NCBI RefSeq assembly: GCF_013344475.1
Contig: NZ_JABUOU010000010.1
Coordinates: forward strand, 115,720 to 179,719
Source of the DNA: Martelella limonii
Lineage (GTDB): Bacteria; Pseudomonadota; Alphaproteobacteria; Rhizobiales; Rhizobiaceae
Length of the DNA: 64,000 nucleotides
Direction of reading: 5' to 3'
This document shows positions 45,643 through 59,400 of this stretch, piece after piece (positions within the stretch are counted from its first letter, which is position 1; each line of letters begins with the position of its first letter). The notes beneath the pieces are model-generated. The model did not search any database. It was not told the DNA's origin and was given only the letters and a program-made list of their open reading frames with translations. The translations under genes were made by a program, and so were the position numbers.

Positions 45643-45659
45643 ACTGACGAGGTAGACCC

Positions 45660-46271
<612 letters not shown>

Positions 46272-46277
46272 GGGCGC

Positions 46278-46964
46278 TCAGAGCGCCTTCAGCGCCTCGA
46301 TATCGGTGATCTCGATGGTGCGGCCCTGCACATGGACGCCGAGCGTCTTCAGCGTGGCGAAGGCGCGTGACAGCGCTTCCGGCGCCAGGCCAAGCTTGCC
46401 GGCAAGCAGGCTCTTGCGGCAGGCAAGCCGGAATGTCTGCGGCGAAGCGCCACCCGGACATTGCTCGATCAGATAATGCGCCACCCGCTGCAGCGCGGTG
46501 TTGAGCCGGTCGCCGGCAATGCAGTCGCGGGCGTCCTGAAGCTCTGCGGAAACGGAGGCGGCAATGGCGCGGGCGAAGCTGCCGTCATCGCCTGCCGCGA
46601 TCTCACGCACCTTTTCCAGATCAAATGACACCAGCATCGCCTTGTCGGCGGCCTCCGCATCATAGGTCCAGATGTTGCCGGCAAACACCAGTTCGGCGCC
46701 GAAGGTATCCCCCGGCCCGCAGATGCGGATATCGGCCTCGCGGCCATCGCTGTTCTGGCGGAACAGGCGCACATAGCCGGTAACCACGCTGAAGAACTGC
46801 CGCGCCCGATCGCCTTCGTGAAACAGCTTCTGGCGCGGCGCGGCGGTCGTGAATGTCGCGCATTCCATCAGCCGGTTGGCCGATGGCAAGGTCATCGCCG
46901 CCGTCAGGCCGGTCTCGATGAATTGGGCTTTCATGCGGTCGTTCATGCTGAGCGTCGTGTTCAT
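46278..46964 (-). CDS. Crp/Fnr family transcriptional regulator
   Basis: 228 residues: a cyclic-nucleotide-binding-like sensor domain (FHEGDRARQFFSVVTGYVRLFRQNSDGREADIRICGPGDTFG) and a C-terminal helix-turn-helix (SLLAGKLGLAPEALSRAFATLKTLG). The recognition helix has E-A-L-S-R, the E-xx-S-R of FNR, which reads TTGAT half-sites. The four cluster cysteines of oxygen-sensing FNR are absent, so the signal is something else (it may be a DNR/NnrR-type nitric-oxide sensor or ligand-free). The start ATG has GGAGG eight bases before it. A perfect FNR box lies 156 bases upstream, suggesting self-control. It converges on ureG but has no evident link to urease. Confidence 0.92.
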   Translation of the reverse strand: MNTTLSMNDRMKAQFIETGLTAAMTLPSANRLMECATFTTAAPRQKLFHEGDRARQFFSVVTGYVRLFRQNSDGREADIRICGPGDTFGAELVFAGNIWTYDAEAADKAMLVSFDLEKVREIAAGDDGSFARAIAASVSAELQDARDCIAGDRLNTALQRVAHYLIEQCPGGASPQTFRLACRKSLLAGKLGLAPEALSRAFATLKTLGVHVQGRTIEITDIEALKAL

Positions 46965-47119
46965 TGTCGCGCCTCCGCGGCCTTCATGGCGTTTTTCCAC
47001 CTCATCGGCTCCCTCATCGCTGACCCGGGCCCGCCCGGCGAGCGGCCGCCCGCTGGATCGGCAGGCAGGGCGAAGGCCACCGTCATCGCGCAGAATAGAA
47101 CGCCGCGGCAGCATAGGGA

Positions 47120-47133
47120 TTGATTTCAATCAA
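47120..47133. promoter_or_regulatory. Perfect FNR/FixK box TTGAT-TTCA-ATCAA
   Basis: An exact match to the FNR consensus TTGAT-N4-ATCAA, in the region shared by the minus-strand Crp/Fnr gene (start 46964) and the plus-strand autotransporter (start 47410). Both genes are candidates for control by this site; the neighbouring regulator has the matching recognition helix. Confidence 0.8.
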
Positions 47134-47159
47134 GCGCGGCAGGCGCCGCATCGCGCCAC

Positions 47160-47346
47160 CCTCCACAAGTATAAATCGGGCATATTATAAAATAATAAAA
47201 CAGGTATATTCAAAATTAACTGTAATATAAATTCGGTTTTTGGCGCACTATTACATGATATAAATAGATATTAATCGACTATATTGACGTAAAAATCTCA
47301 GTTTGTTAGTAATGACTCGAGAATTACAAAAATAATATCATGTAAA
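47160..47346. other. AT-rich intergenic stretch upstream of the autotransporter
   Basis: About 190 bases with far lower GC than anything around them (long runs of ATA, TAA and AAA, e.g. TATTATAAAATAATAAAA). No gene is present. This is typical of promoters silenced by AT-binding proteins such as MucR/Ros in Rhizobiales. It begins after the FNR box and contains the promoter candidate at 47284. Confidence 0.6.
47284..47312 (+). promoter_or_regulatory. Candidate promoter of the autotransporter
   Basis: TTGACG (47284-47289), a 17-base spacer and TAGTAA (47307-47312), about 100 bases before the start at 47410. A near-consensus -35 and spacer, with a weaker -10. Not verified. Confidence 0.35.
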
Positions 47347-47409
47347 ATGGTGCGCCTTCGTTGCTTCGGGCTTTGCCCGTGGGCTTTGCTGTTATCGGGG
47401 GATATCGGA

Positions 47410-50400
47410 ATGCTTGCCATCGATCGTCGTTACATGTCTCGACCGGAGCCCAGGGGACGCCGCAGCGCCATGCGCAGCCTCATGGCCGGCACGGTCTTCT
47501 CCGGTGCGTTGCTTCTCGGCGCGGGCGGCTTCTATTTCTCCGGCAGCGGCGCGGCGCTTGCCGATTGCTACACCCAATCGGGGACGACCTACACATTCTC
47601 GGGCAATACCTGCACCCAGGACATTCCGGAGCCGGGCGCGCTCTATTCCAGCACGAGCACACTCACCTGGAATTTCGAGAACGGCGCCAACATCACGCTG
47701 ACCGACGGGCCCTTCTATGTCGGCTCTCCGGGCTCTGCAGCCGGGCTCGGAGCGGGCAATCAGGCGAACATGTACGTGAATGTGCAGAACTCCGGCACCG
47801 TGCTGACCATGGGCAACGGGGTGCCGATCTATATCGGCTACAGCGGCGCTTCATATGCAGGAGCCGGCTATCTTTATGTCACGAGCGGTGCTCGCGCGGT
47901 CCTTAATGATATTACCGTATCAAGCGGGTTAGGCGTCTATAGCGATAGCGCAAGTAAAAATCAGTATAATAACGTTGGTGTTCGATTTGGCGCGGGTACG
48001 ACGGCAACCGCAAATAATATAACTTTGGTGGGAAGTCTCTCGCAAGCGGTTACGAACGGTCAACTAACAGCAAGTCAGGTTAACGTGGAGGGCGACTTTA
48101 TTGTAGACGGTGGCGGCTCTTTTCAGGGTGATATTAATATCGAATCTGGTGGACATTTACAGGTAATCGGTTCTGGAAGTCAGTCAAAAGTTAGAAATCT
48201 TCATTCAAATGGAGGGCAGGTATGGCTCATGAACGGAGGAACTTTACTTTTTCCGGAGCCATACTCGTCAAATAGCATTTCCTTGAATGGAAATTCATCA
48301 TTTGTTATTGGTGATCCATCAAATTACGGAAATCCACAGTACGGACCCGGAATATTAATGTATAGCAATTTGCCTACGTTGCAATCGGATGGTTCTTCCA
48401 AATTTATATTCAATCATAACGCTGTAGAATCTGACAACTATCAGTTTCCATCAATAGTATTTGCAAAGAATGCGATAACAGCGGATTTCTACTCTGGTTA
48501 TACATGGTTCTATTTTATATTAGCTGGCGCATATGGTAGTAAATTCAATATATACAATGGTGCGACTCTAAATGCACGCGCTACAAATAGTGCGGATATT
48601 GTTGTTTTGGGCGGGAATTTAATCCTCGCAGGTGGCCAAAACTCAGTTGATGTACAGTCAGGAACTGTCAGCTTTGACAACGCAGAAGTAGCAACGTCTG
48701 TAACGATCGCACCTGGAATCGTTTCTTATTGGACTCCAAGTGGAAATGGTGACGGTTTAGCTGCTGTAAACGGTGATTTGAGGCTAAATGGAACCGCAAA
48801 TATTTATGTATATCTTAAGAATAGCCCTCAAATTCTTGTGAGATATTATGGAAGTTTGCTATCGAAATTCTCTGACGTAAAAGTATATGCTGTATATGAT
48901 GGTTACGCGGAGATTCCGAAGACAGCGTATGAGTTAGATTATAATTATCAAGGTCTCAACAAGATCGCTGTCATTGTGCGAACCGAGCCTCCCGCCGGCG
49001 ACTTCGTCTACTGGAGCCCAGGTTCCGGCACCCCTCCGGCGGGCGGCGCCGGCGGTTCGGGCAGTTGGGACACGACCACCAGCAACTGGACGATCGAGGC
49101 CGGCGGCAGCCGTGGGGTTTGGCCCAATGCCGGACAGACCGCCTATTTTTCCAGTGGTTCCGGCACGGTCACCGTCAGCGGCTCCAACAATGTCGTCTTC
49201 GGCGGGATGGAGATCACGGGCGGGAACTACACCTTCACCGGCGGCAACCTGAAGATGAATGGCGGTGGTGCGACCATCTATGTGGATTCGGGAAAGACCG
49301 CCGAGCTCAACCTCTCCGTAAGCGACAATACCCAGTCGGCCCGGCTGACCAAGACCGGCAGCGGCACGCTCATCCTCTCCGGCAGCAATACGTATAATGG
49401 CGGAACGGACATTCAGCAGGGCACGCTGCAGCTTGGCAGCAACAGCACCAATGGTACCGTCAGGGGGGCTGTTAGCGGCGGCGGCACGCTCTCCATCCTG
49501 GCGTCCTCGAACATTGAATTCGGCAATAATATCAATTCTTTCTCGGGCAATGTCGAGATTGGAAGCATAGCGGCGCACATTGTCGTGACGCTTACAGCCG
49601 ACAATAGCAGCTACAGCGGCACGACCTCTTCATACGGTCCAGCGCCGACGATCAACGTCGTTGGAAAGCTTGGCGGCGATGTCGTCATCCAAAGCAACAG
49701 TTATGCCACGCTGTCCGGCACAGGGACTGTGGGTAGCCCTGGCCGTACTGTTACGATCTTCGGGCCGGATCAACCGGGTGCCAACGGATTGATATCCCCT
49801 GGCGACTATCGCTACGGCAATGACTATACCGCGATCGGGACGCTGACGATCGCCGGCAATCTGTCTCTGGTAACTCCGCAATCGGCTCCGGGGAAGGACC
49901 TCGCTCCGATTACACTTTTGCAGACTGGCGACAGTAGCGCCAATAGCGATCTGATCGTGGTGAATGGCAATCTCGCCATCAGCGGTGCGCTGATTGTCGA
50001 TTTCTTTGGAACCCGATATGGAAACGACAATCCCTATGTCCTGTTCACTTATGGCGGCAGCGAAGTCGGTGAATATTCATATATTGAGATATTAGATGAA
50101 AATGACAATTCCCGTCACCTCGGAGATAATGAGTATAGTATAGATTACCATTACAATGGAAATAGTGTCGTTCTATACGTTTATAAAGGGTTTTCCGACC
50201 AGGACTTCTACTGGAACGGCGGTACAGGCGGCAATGCGCCGCAGGCGAATGGTGCGGGCGGAAACGGTACATGGCAATCCGCAAGTTCGACTGGCACCAA
50301 GAACTGGAGCAATCAAAGCGGCAGCCAGACAAGCGCCTGGGTCAACGGCAAGACCGCGCATTTCGCCACCAGCGCGGGCACGGTCACAGTCGGCGGCAGC

Positions 50401-53400
50401 GATATTTCGGCAGCGGGGCTGGTCTTCGAGATCTCGGGGTATGTCATCACCGGAAACGGCATTACCCTTTCGGGTCCGTCGCCAACCATCGATGTCGGCG
50501 GTAACGACGCGCTCGTCGATGTAACGATAACGAGCAGTGGCCTCACGAAGACCGGCAGCGGTACGCTGACCCTGTCGCAGGCCAATCAGATCACCGGCAC
50601 CTTGACGATCAGCGCGGGGATGCTTCAGCTCGGCGGTGGTGCAACGTGGCAGAACGGCTCCGTGCAGAGCGCGATCAATGGATCTGGAACCCTGCAGCTC
50701 TACGCGCTCGGCGACATCTCGTTCGGCAACGATATCAACAACCTGCTGGGCGATTTCCAGCTGAGAAGCACCGATACCAGCATCATCACGCTGACGGGGT
50801 CGAACGGCTCCTATAATGGCACCACCACCAATGCCGGCGGAACGGTGGTAATGAATGTCATGGGTAGCCATGGCGGCTCGATCTTCATCAATGGCAATAC
50901 CACATTGGCAGGCACCGGCACGGCCGGCGGCAATGTTACCATCGGCCAGAACGGCAACGTCGGCAACCTGAAGCCCGGCGATTATACCGCCGGCGAGAAT
51001 GCGACCGGCACGCTGACGATCGGCAACAACCTGACACTTGCGGGCGGGGCGCTGACGACCTTGCAAATCGGTGACGGCCCGTCAGACCTCGTGGTCGTTC
51101 AGGGGTGGCTCACCCTGGGCGGCACGCTCGCCGTCTATTTCTCCGGCCAGAACTTCGACACGCCCTATACGCTGTTTACCTATGGCAGCTATTCCGGCAG
51201 CTTCGGCAGCGAGCAGGTCTGGCAGAACGGCACGCAGCTGTCGCAGAGCGACTACAGGATCATCCCCAATTACAATGGCAATAACGAAGTCGTTCTGGTC
51301 CTTCTCGGCGCGCTGACGGATCAGGATTTCTACTGGAACGGCGGCACCGGCTCAAATTCCCCGCAGCCGAATGGGGCCGGGGGAAGTGGCACATGGGCCA
51401 GCGAAACGGAAACGACCTATACCAACTGGACCGGACAGTCCGGCGAAAAGCTGAGCGCCTGGGTGAATGGCAAAACGGCGCATTTTGCGACGGGAGGTGG
51501 CACGGTAACTGTTGGCGACTGGGGTATTTCGGCTGCAGGGCTTAGCTTTGATGAAGGCAACAGAGGCTATAAGATTGTCGGCAGATCCATCACGCTTACC
51601 GGCTCTTCTCCCGTCATTTACGTTGATCCCGGCGACCATCTTTTTCTTATTGAACAAGCAGAAATAGCAAGCTTCATCATTTCGGAAAATGGTTTTACAG
51701 TTTCGGGCGGTGGCTACCTTTTTCTTTATGCAGATAATACAGAATCCGGTGATATAACATTGACGGATGGTAGTTATCTATTTCTCGGAAATACAGGCGA
51801 AAGTAACGCTTTTGTAAGTGGCTCCATCAGTGGGGATGGAAGCCTTGTTGTATATGTAGCGGAGAATAGATATTTCGATAATGATATAACAGGGCTATTG
51901 GGTGATTTTAACATCTACTCTTCGGTGGGCGACTATGTAGAACTGGAGATAGATGATAATACAAATGCGAGATTTTTTGGAAAGACGACGGTTTCTTTCC
52001 TCCAGGGCGGGTTGGTGCTCAACGGTTCTCTCGGGGGGGATGTCTATATACAGAGCGGTTTACTCGCTGGTGAAGCGACCATCGGTGGCTCTGTAACGAT
52101 GTATGGAGATAGTTATAACGTTGCCACTGTTAAACCTACCGGAACGATGACGATCGCTGGGGGGATGCAGTTTGCGTATAATTCCGAATTGTATATGGAT
52201 GTTGGCGATTCAGATTCAGACTTAATCAACATCGCAGGTGCGGCCGATCTTTATGGAGGTGTTTTCTATATTTACTTCTCCGGCGAGAACTACGGAGATC
52301 CCTACACGCTCATTACGTATGGAAGTAGTAGCGGTGCTCAATTCTGGGACGATTATGTCTATGACATGAACGATGGCGGCCGGACGCTTAGCAGCAGCGA
52401 ATACCACCTCGACTACAATTACAATAACACGAATTCTGTCGTTCTGATCGTCTACGGTGCCCTGCCGGGACAGGAATATTACTGGAACGGCGGCACCGGC
52501 GGCAATGCGGCGACCGCCTATGGCATGGGCGGCAACGGTACCTGGAGCAGCTCCGCCGGCACGCGCAACTGGACCGATGATACCGGCAGCAACATCAGCG
52601 GCTGGAGCAATGGCAAGACCGCGAATTTTTACCGCAATCCGGGCACGGTCACGGTCTCCGGCAGCGGCATTACCGCAGCAAGCCTGGTCTTCAATGTCGG
52701 CGGCTATCTCTTGACCGGCGACGGGATCGCGCTTTCCGGCACGCTGCCGGCGATCCATGCCGATACCGGCACGACGACGCTCGATGTCGCGATCACCAGC
52801 ACCAATCTGGCTCTGCCGGGCGCCGGCACGGTGGTTCTGACCCGCTCGAATGCGATCACCGGCACGGTAACGGTCGAGGGCGGCACACTGCAGCTCGGCG
52901 CTGCGGGCTATGGCACCGGCAGCTTCTCCGCCGCCATTTCCGGCTCCGGCCTGCTCGGCATCTATGCGTCAAGCAATTACGCCTTCGCCAATTCGTTCAG
53001 CGGCTTCTCCGGCGATCTGCACCTTGCAAGCTCCGGTTCCAGCATCATCACCATCAGCGGCACGAACGGCGGATACCAGGGGGCCACCACCAATGTCGGC
53101 GGCACGCCGATCCTGAACGTCTCGGGCAATCTCGGCGGCACCGTCACCATCGATGGCGGGATGACGCTTGCGGGCAATGGCACGGTGGGAAGCGCCGACA
53201 CGACCGTTGTCATCGGCGCGACGAGCACGAGCTACCTGAAGCCCGGCGACTACAGGTTGGGCGAGACCGCGACCGGCACGCTGACCATCGGCGGCGGCCT
53301 GACGCTCAACCCGACATCATCGGGGATCGGCGCATCCACCCGCCTGCAGATTGCAGACACCAACACGGATCTCGTGGTGGTCGGCGGCGCGCTGGGTCTC

Positions 53401-56400
53401 GGCGGCTATCTGAGGGTCGACTTCTCAGGCACCAAATTCGGCCCCTACAATCCCTATGTGCTGTTCAGCTACGACAGCTATACCGGGGATTTCGACAAGG
53501 AGGAGGTCTACGACGTCGCGAACGGCAATGCGCTGATGACGTCGGATGAATACAAGATCATCCTCGACTACCAGAATACCAACCAGGTGGTGCTGATCGT
53601 CTACGGCCAGATCGCCGATCAGGATTTCTACTGGAACGGCGATGACGGCGCCAACCTGCCGGTCGCAAACGGCGTGGGCGGCGATGGCAGCTGGAAGGAT
53701 GCAAGCGCCACCAGCACCAAGAACTGGAGCGACAAGGCCGGTCAGATGATCAGCGCGTGGGTCAATGGCAAGACCGCCAATTTCGACACGCTTGCAGGCA
53801 ACGTGACCGTTGACGGCACCAGCATTTCGGCCGCAGGCCTCAACTTCAATGTCGATGGCTACATCCTGACCGGCAATGCCATCACGCTCTCCGGCGCGGC
53901 GCCGGCCGTCAGCGTCGCCTCCGGCGATGCCACGCTCGACATCGTCGTCACCGCCACCGGTCTCACCAAGACCGGAACAGGCACGCTGATCCTGACCCAG
54001 ACCAACCCGGTCTCCGGCACGATCGCGATCAGCGGCGGCACGCTGCAGCTCGGCGCCTATGGCTATGGCAACGGGTCCGTCACCGGCGCGATTACCGGAA
54101 GCGGCCTGCTCAGGATCTATGCGACTGCGGATCAGGTGTTTGCAAACGACATGACCGGCCTGACCGGCAATTTCGAGCTTGCCAGCGATGCGGCGAGCAT
54201 GATCAGCGTGACCGGCGCAAACGGCACCTATGCGGGGACGACCAGCAATGTCGGCGGCACGCCGATCCTCAACGTCATGGGCGCGCTCGGCGGCACCATT
54301 TCGGTTGATGCCGGCATGACGCTTGCAGGCACGGGCACGGTCGGCAGCGCGGGCACGATGGTGACCGTCGCCGCCGTCAGCGCGGGCAGCATCAAGCCCG
54401 GCGACTATCGCAATGGCGAGACCGCGACCGGCACGCTGACGATCGGCGGCGATCTAACGCTGACCACGTCCGCGACCATTGGAGAGGGATCGACGCTCTG
54501 GCTGCAGATCGGCGACACCAATTCCGACCTTCTGAACGTCACCGGCGCGCTGGCGCTCGGCGGCCTGATCAGGGTCGATTTCTCGGGCACGCAATATGGT
54601 CCGGACAATCCCTATCTGCTGGTGAACTACGGCAGCTATACGGGCGATTTCGGTTCAAAAATGGTGGTTGAGGGCGGGCGGACGCTCACGCCCGACGAGT
54701 ACGAGATCCTCGTCGGCTACAACAATACCAACACCATCGTCCTGATCGTCTACGGCACGATCGCGGATCAGGATTATTACTGGAACGGTCTCACCGGCGC
54801 CAACCAGCCGACCCCTTACGGCGCGGGCGGGGACGGTAGCTGGCGGGATGCAAGCGCAAGTGATACGCGCAACTGGACCAATGAGGAAGGCTCTCAGCTC
54901 AGCCCCTGGGTTGACGGAAAAACGGCGGTCTTCGATACGCTCGCCGGCACCGTCACTGTCGAAGGCACCCAGATCCAGGCCTCCGGCCTCTATTTCAATG
55001 TTGACGGCTATCTCCTGACCGGCAACGGCATCTCGCTCACCGGCACCTCGGCGGTGATCGATGTCAGCGCGGGCGGCGCAGCCTATCAGGCCATCCTCGA
55101 CATCGTGCTCACGGGCAGCGGGTTTACCAAATCCGGTGGCGGCACGCTTGTCCTGACGGAGGCCAACCTCATCACCGGCACCGTCACCATGAATGGTGGC
55201 ACGTTGCAGCTCGGCGATTCCGTCCGCGGCAATGGCTCGGTCGGCGGACCGATCGCCGGTTACGGCGATCTGGTGCTTTATGCCGCCGCCAACCTCACCT
55301 TCGACAACGACATCACCGGTTTGAATGGCAGTTTCGCCATCGAGGGCCCGAGCGATGTGCTGATCGCGAATACCGTCAATGCCACGTTTGCCGGTCCGAC
55401 CGATTTCCTCGGCACCGGCACCCTCAACGTCACCGGCAGTCTCGGCGGCGCGCTCAGGCTGCAGAGCGGCACGCTTGCCGGCAACGGCGTGCTTGGCGGA
55501 ACCGTGACCGCCTACAGCGGATCGACGATCGCGCCCACCGGCGTGCTCTCGATCGGCGGCGATCTCGTGTTCCAGTCGGGCTCCGGGCTGATCATGATGG
55601 TCGGCGGCGCAAATGCGGATCTGATCGATGTAACGGGCGCGCTCAATGCAAGCGGCAATCTCACGGTGTCGCTGGCAAACGGCAGCACGTCGGGGGTCTA
55701 TCCGCTGATCAATGCCACCAGCGTATCCTCGACTTTCACCGTGCTCTCCAAGCCGAATGGCTCGACCGTTGAATATCTGCCCAACCAGGTGCGTCTCGTC
55801 GTTACCGACGCCAACGGCCAGGTGGGGCTCTACTGGAACGGCCAGATCTCCCAGAATTCGGGGCTTGTCGGCGGCGACGGCACCTGGAACACCAGCAATA
55901 TGAACTGGACGGATTCGACCGGTTCGTGGGCTTCGCGCACGTCTTGGGTCAATGACGGTACGGGTCTTGCAATCTTCGCCGGCACCACGGCGGGCAATGT
56001 CCAGCTCGTCTCCGGCATCCAGGCGTCCGGTCTCGATTTCCGCACCGCCGGCTACAGGCTCTACGGCGCCGATTTTGTGCTGACGGGCGTGAGCGGCACG
56101 GCCACGATCAATGTCAGCGCGACGACGGCGACGATCGATACCGGCATGACCGGCAGCGTCGCCGTCAACAAGACGGGCACCGGCACGCTGGTCCTCAGCG
56201 CCATCAACGGCTTTACCGGCGGTGTCACGATTTCCGGCGGGACATTGCAGATCGGCGACAGCACCTATGGCGCGGGCGATGTGCTGGGCCCGATTTCGGG
56301 AAGCGGCACGCTTGACTATTACGCGCCCGCACTCCCGGCTTCTGGCATCGAGTTCGACAATGACATCACCGGTCTTACCGGCAACTTCAACGTCATCGGT

Positions 56401-59400
56401 CCCGGCATCGTCAATTTCACCGGCAACAATGTCGCCTACGCCAAGACCACCACCGTTTCCAAGGGCACGCTCAATCTGCTGGACTACGGTATCGGCGGCA
56501 CGGTCAATGTCAGCGGCGGCACGCTTTCGGGCAATGGCGCGACGATCGGGGCCGGCAACACGACGGTGTCCATCGGCCTGACGACCGCCTCGATCCTGTC
56601 GCCCGGCGATGCCTCCGACCCGGCGCAATACAAGTATGGCGGGCTGACGATCCTCGGCAATCTTACCCTTGGCGCCAATGCCACAACCAAACTCGAGCTT
56701 GCCCAGAGAAATCTGAAGAATGATCCGACAGCCAATGACGTGGTGACGGTCAACAGCGCGCTGTCGATCGCCGGTTCACTCAATGTCGTGATCGATTCCG
56801 ATCGCTACGGGCTTTACTACCTGATCGGCTACGGCAGCTATTCGGGACAGTTCGGAGCAACATCGGTGACGTTCAACGGAACCGTTCTGACGAGCGATCA
56901 ATATGAGATCTGCTACGATGCCTCAGGCGCCTGTTCCGGCGTGGGCGAGGCCGGTTATGTGACGCTCGATATCGTCAACGCGCCAGCCGGTCAGGACCTC
57001 TACTGGAATGGCGGCACCACGATCGGCACGGGTGCGCCGGTCGGCGGAAACGGAACGTGGTATGACGAGAGTTTCTACGCCGCAGATGAGACGAATCCGG
57101 CCTTCCAGTATTGGACCGACGCGACCAACACGGCCATCTACCCATGGACGGACGAGCGCAATGCCGTATTCATGGGCCAGGCGGGTACCGTCCAGGTCAA
57201 TGATACGGGCGCGCCGATCCTTCTTGGCGGGCTTGAATTCCGGGTCGATGGCTATGTCCTGCAATCGGCGACGTCGCTCAACGCGGCGCTGACCATCAGC
57301 AGCGCCTTCAATCCGCTCAACGTCAATGTCATCAATGCCGGGGATACGGCGACGATCGCGCTCGATCTGAAGCCGGAGGCCGCGCTGAACGGCATGGGAT
57401 CCGTCAGCAAGAACGGCGCTGGCACCGTCTCGTTCGCCCACGACATGAGCTATGGCGGGTCGACGGAGATCGAGGACGGCACGCTGCAGCTCGGCACGGC
57501 GCTGCTCGGCGGCTTGTCGGGATCGGTCAAGGGCGACGTCCAGATTGGTCAGCTTGCGATCTTCTGGCTTTATGATGTCACGGGCGACGCGCTCGGCAAC
57601 ACCATCACCGGCGAAGGCCAGGTGCTGATGAACCGTGCCGGCTATACCATCAGCTATACGGGCAACAGCCAGGCATTTGCGGGTGATCTCTATATTGCGG
57701 CCGGCACGCTGACACTCCAGACGAATGCCACGGCGCCGACGCTTTCGGCCGCCTCGCTTCATCTCGGTCCCGAACAATCCGCCGACCAGGCCACGTCGGA
57801 TGGCGGAGCGCTGCTTCTCAGCGGTTCCGGTGCGCTGTTGCAAGTCACCCAGGAAGCCTTCATCGGGTATGGGAATGGCGGAAGCTATGCCGCAGCCCTG
57901 AAGGTAGAGGCGGGGGCGACGTTCTCGGCCACCGGCGAGACTGATATCGTCTTTGCCGCAGAGCCCGGCACGGCGGCGGATGCCCTGGTGACCGGCAGCC
58001 AGTCGATCCTGAGAGCCGACAACGGCGATATCCAGATCGGCCTTTCCGACACCAGCACGGTTTCGATGGAAATCGCCGACAGCGGTATCGTCCGGACGGG
58101 CGGTGGCAATATCCTGATCGGCGAGGGCAACAACACGACGGTCACCGTCACGGTTCACGATGGCGGGTTGCTCGATGCGCCGCAAGGCCAGATCGTCATG
58201 GGCCAAGCCAATGGCAGCGGCGGCGCCACGTCGACGCTCAGCATCGGTGGCGCGGTCGGCTCGACCCCGCTCGACCCCGGCCAGCTTTCCGGAACCCAGC
58301 TTCTGTTCGGCGGTGGAACGCCGCTTCTGAGCTTCAATCACAAGGCGGTCGCCAGCGATGCCTATACCATGAGCATCGACATGGCCTCGGTGAAGGATAC
58401 GGCCGCGATTTCGCACCGCAGTGGCTTCACGACCTATACCGGCAACGGTTCAGGGTTTATCGGCAAGACCACCATCGTCGGAGGAACGTTGAACGTGAAT
58501 GGCACGCTGGGCGGGCTCTTCGACGTTCAGGCCGGCGGTACGCTCTCGGGTATCGGTACGATCAGTTCGGCCACGGGCACGGTCCAGGTCGGCATCGGTT
58601 CCGGCAGCACCAATTTCGCGGTTCTGTCGCCCGGTGACGGCATATCCGCCGCGGCGCTTGCCGGAAACCCTTCCTATGGCACGCTTACCGTGCTTGGCGA
58701 TCTGTTACTCTCGACGGAATCGAAGTCGATCTTCGAGATGAGCGTTGCCAACTACCCGGCCGGCGGACCGGATAATGACCTGGTCGCGGTCGGCGCCACG
58801 CTGACGCTTGGAGGGGCACTGGAAGTCGACGTTCTCTCGGCACCCTCGTCCACGGGCGACAAATACATCCTGTTCACCTCGCCGAACAACATTACCACGG
58901 ACTATGCCCGCGCCGACGTGACGGTGACGGCTGCAGGCGTGAATACGGGGCGGTTCGAGACCGGCACGCAGCAGAACCCCTCAACGCTGCTTTTCGAATA
59001 TTTCATCGAGCTGTACCAGACGCCTATCAACACTGCGCTTTACTGGAACGGCTCGGTGCTGCAGCCGAACAACCAGGTCAATGGCGGAACAGGAACCTGG
59101 ATCGTCAATGCACAGCAGACCAACTGGACCGACCAGAACGGGACGCTCTCCTTCGACTGGGCCTCTCCCAATACCGCGATCTTCACCGCGCAGGCCGGCA
59201 CGGTCAGTGTCGACGGATCAGGCTCTCCGCCCATTCAGGTGACGGGACTGATCTTCGATGTCGACGGCTACGTTTTGACCTACACCACGTCGGCAGCCGC
59301 CGACAGTCTGGAACTCGTCTTCGACCAGAATGGCGCGACGCCGGTGATCGAGGTTGATACCGGCACCGCCCAGATTGGCGTCGTGCTCACAGGCGCGGAC

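Noticed and set aside
54655..56628. A 657-residue minus-strand frame inside the autotransporter
   Set aside because: It is antisense to the repetitive passenger and repeats because the sense strand repeats. The same applies to 56923-58416 and 59218-61275.
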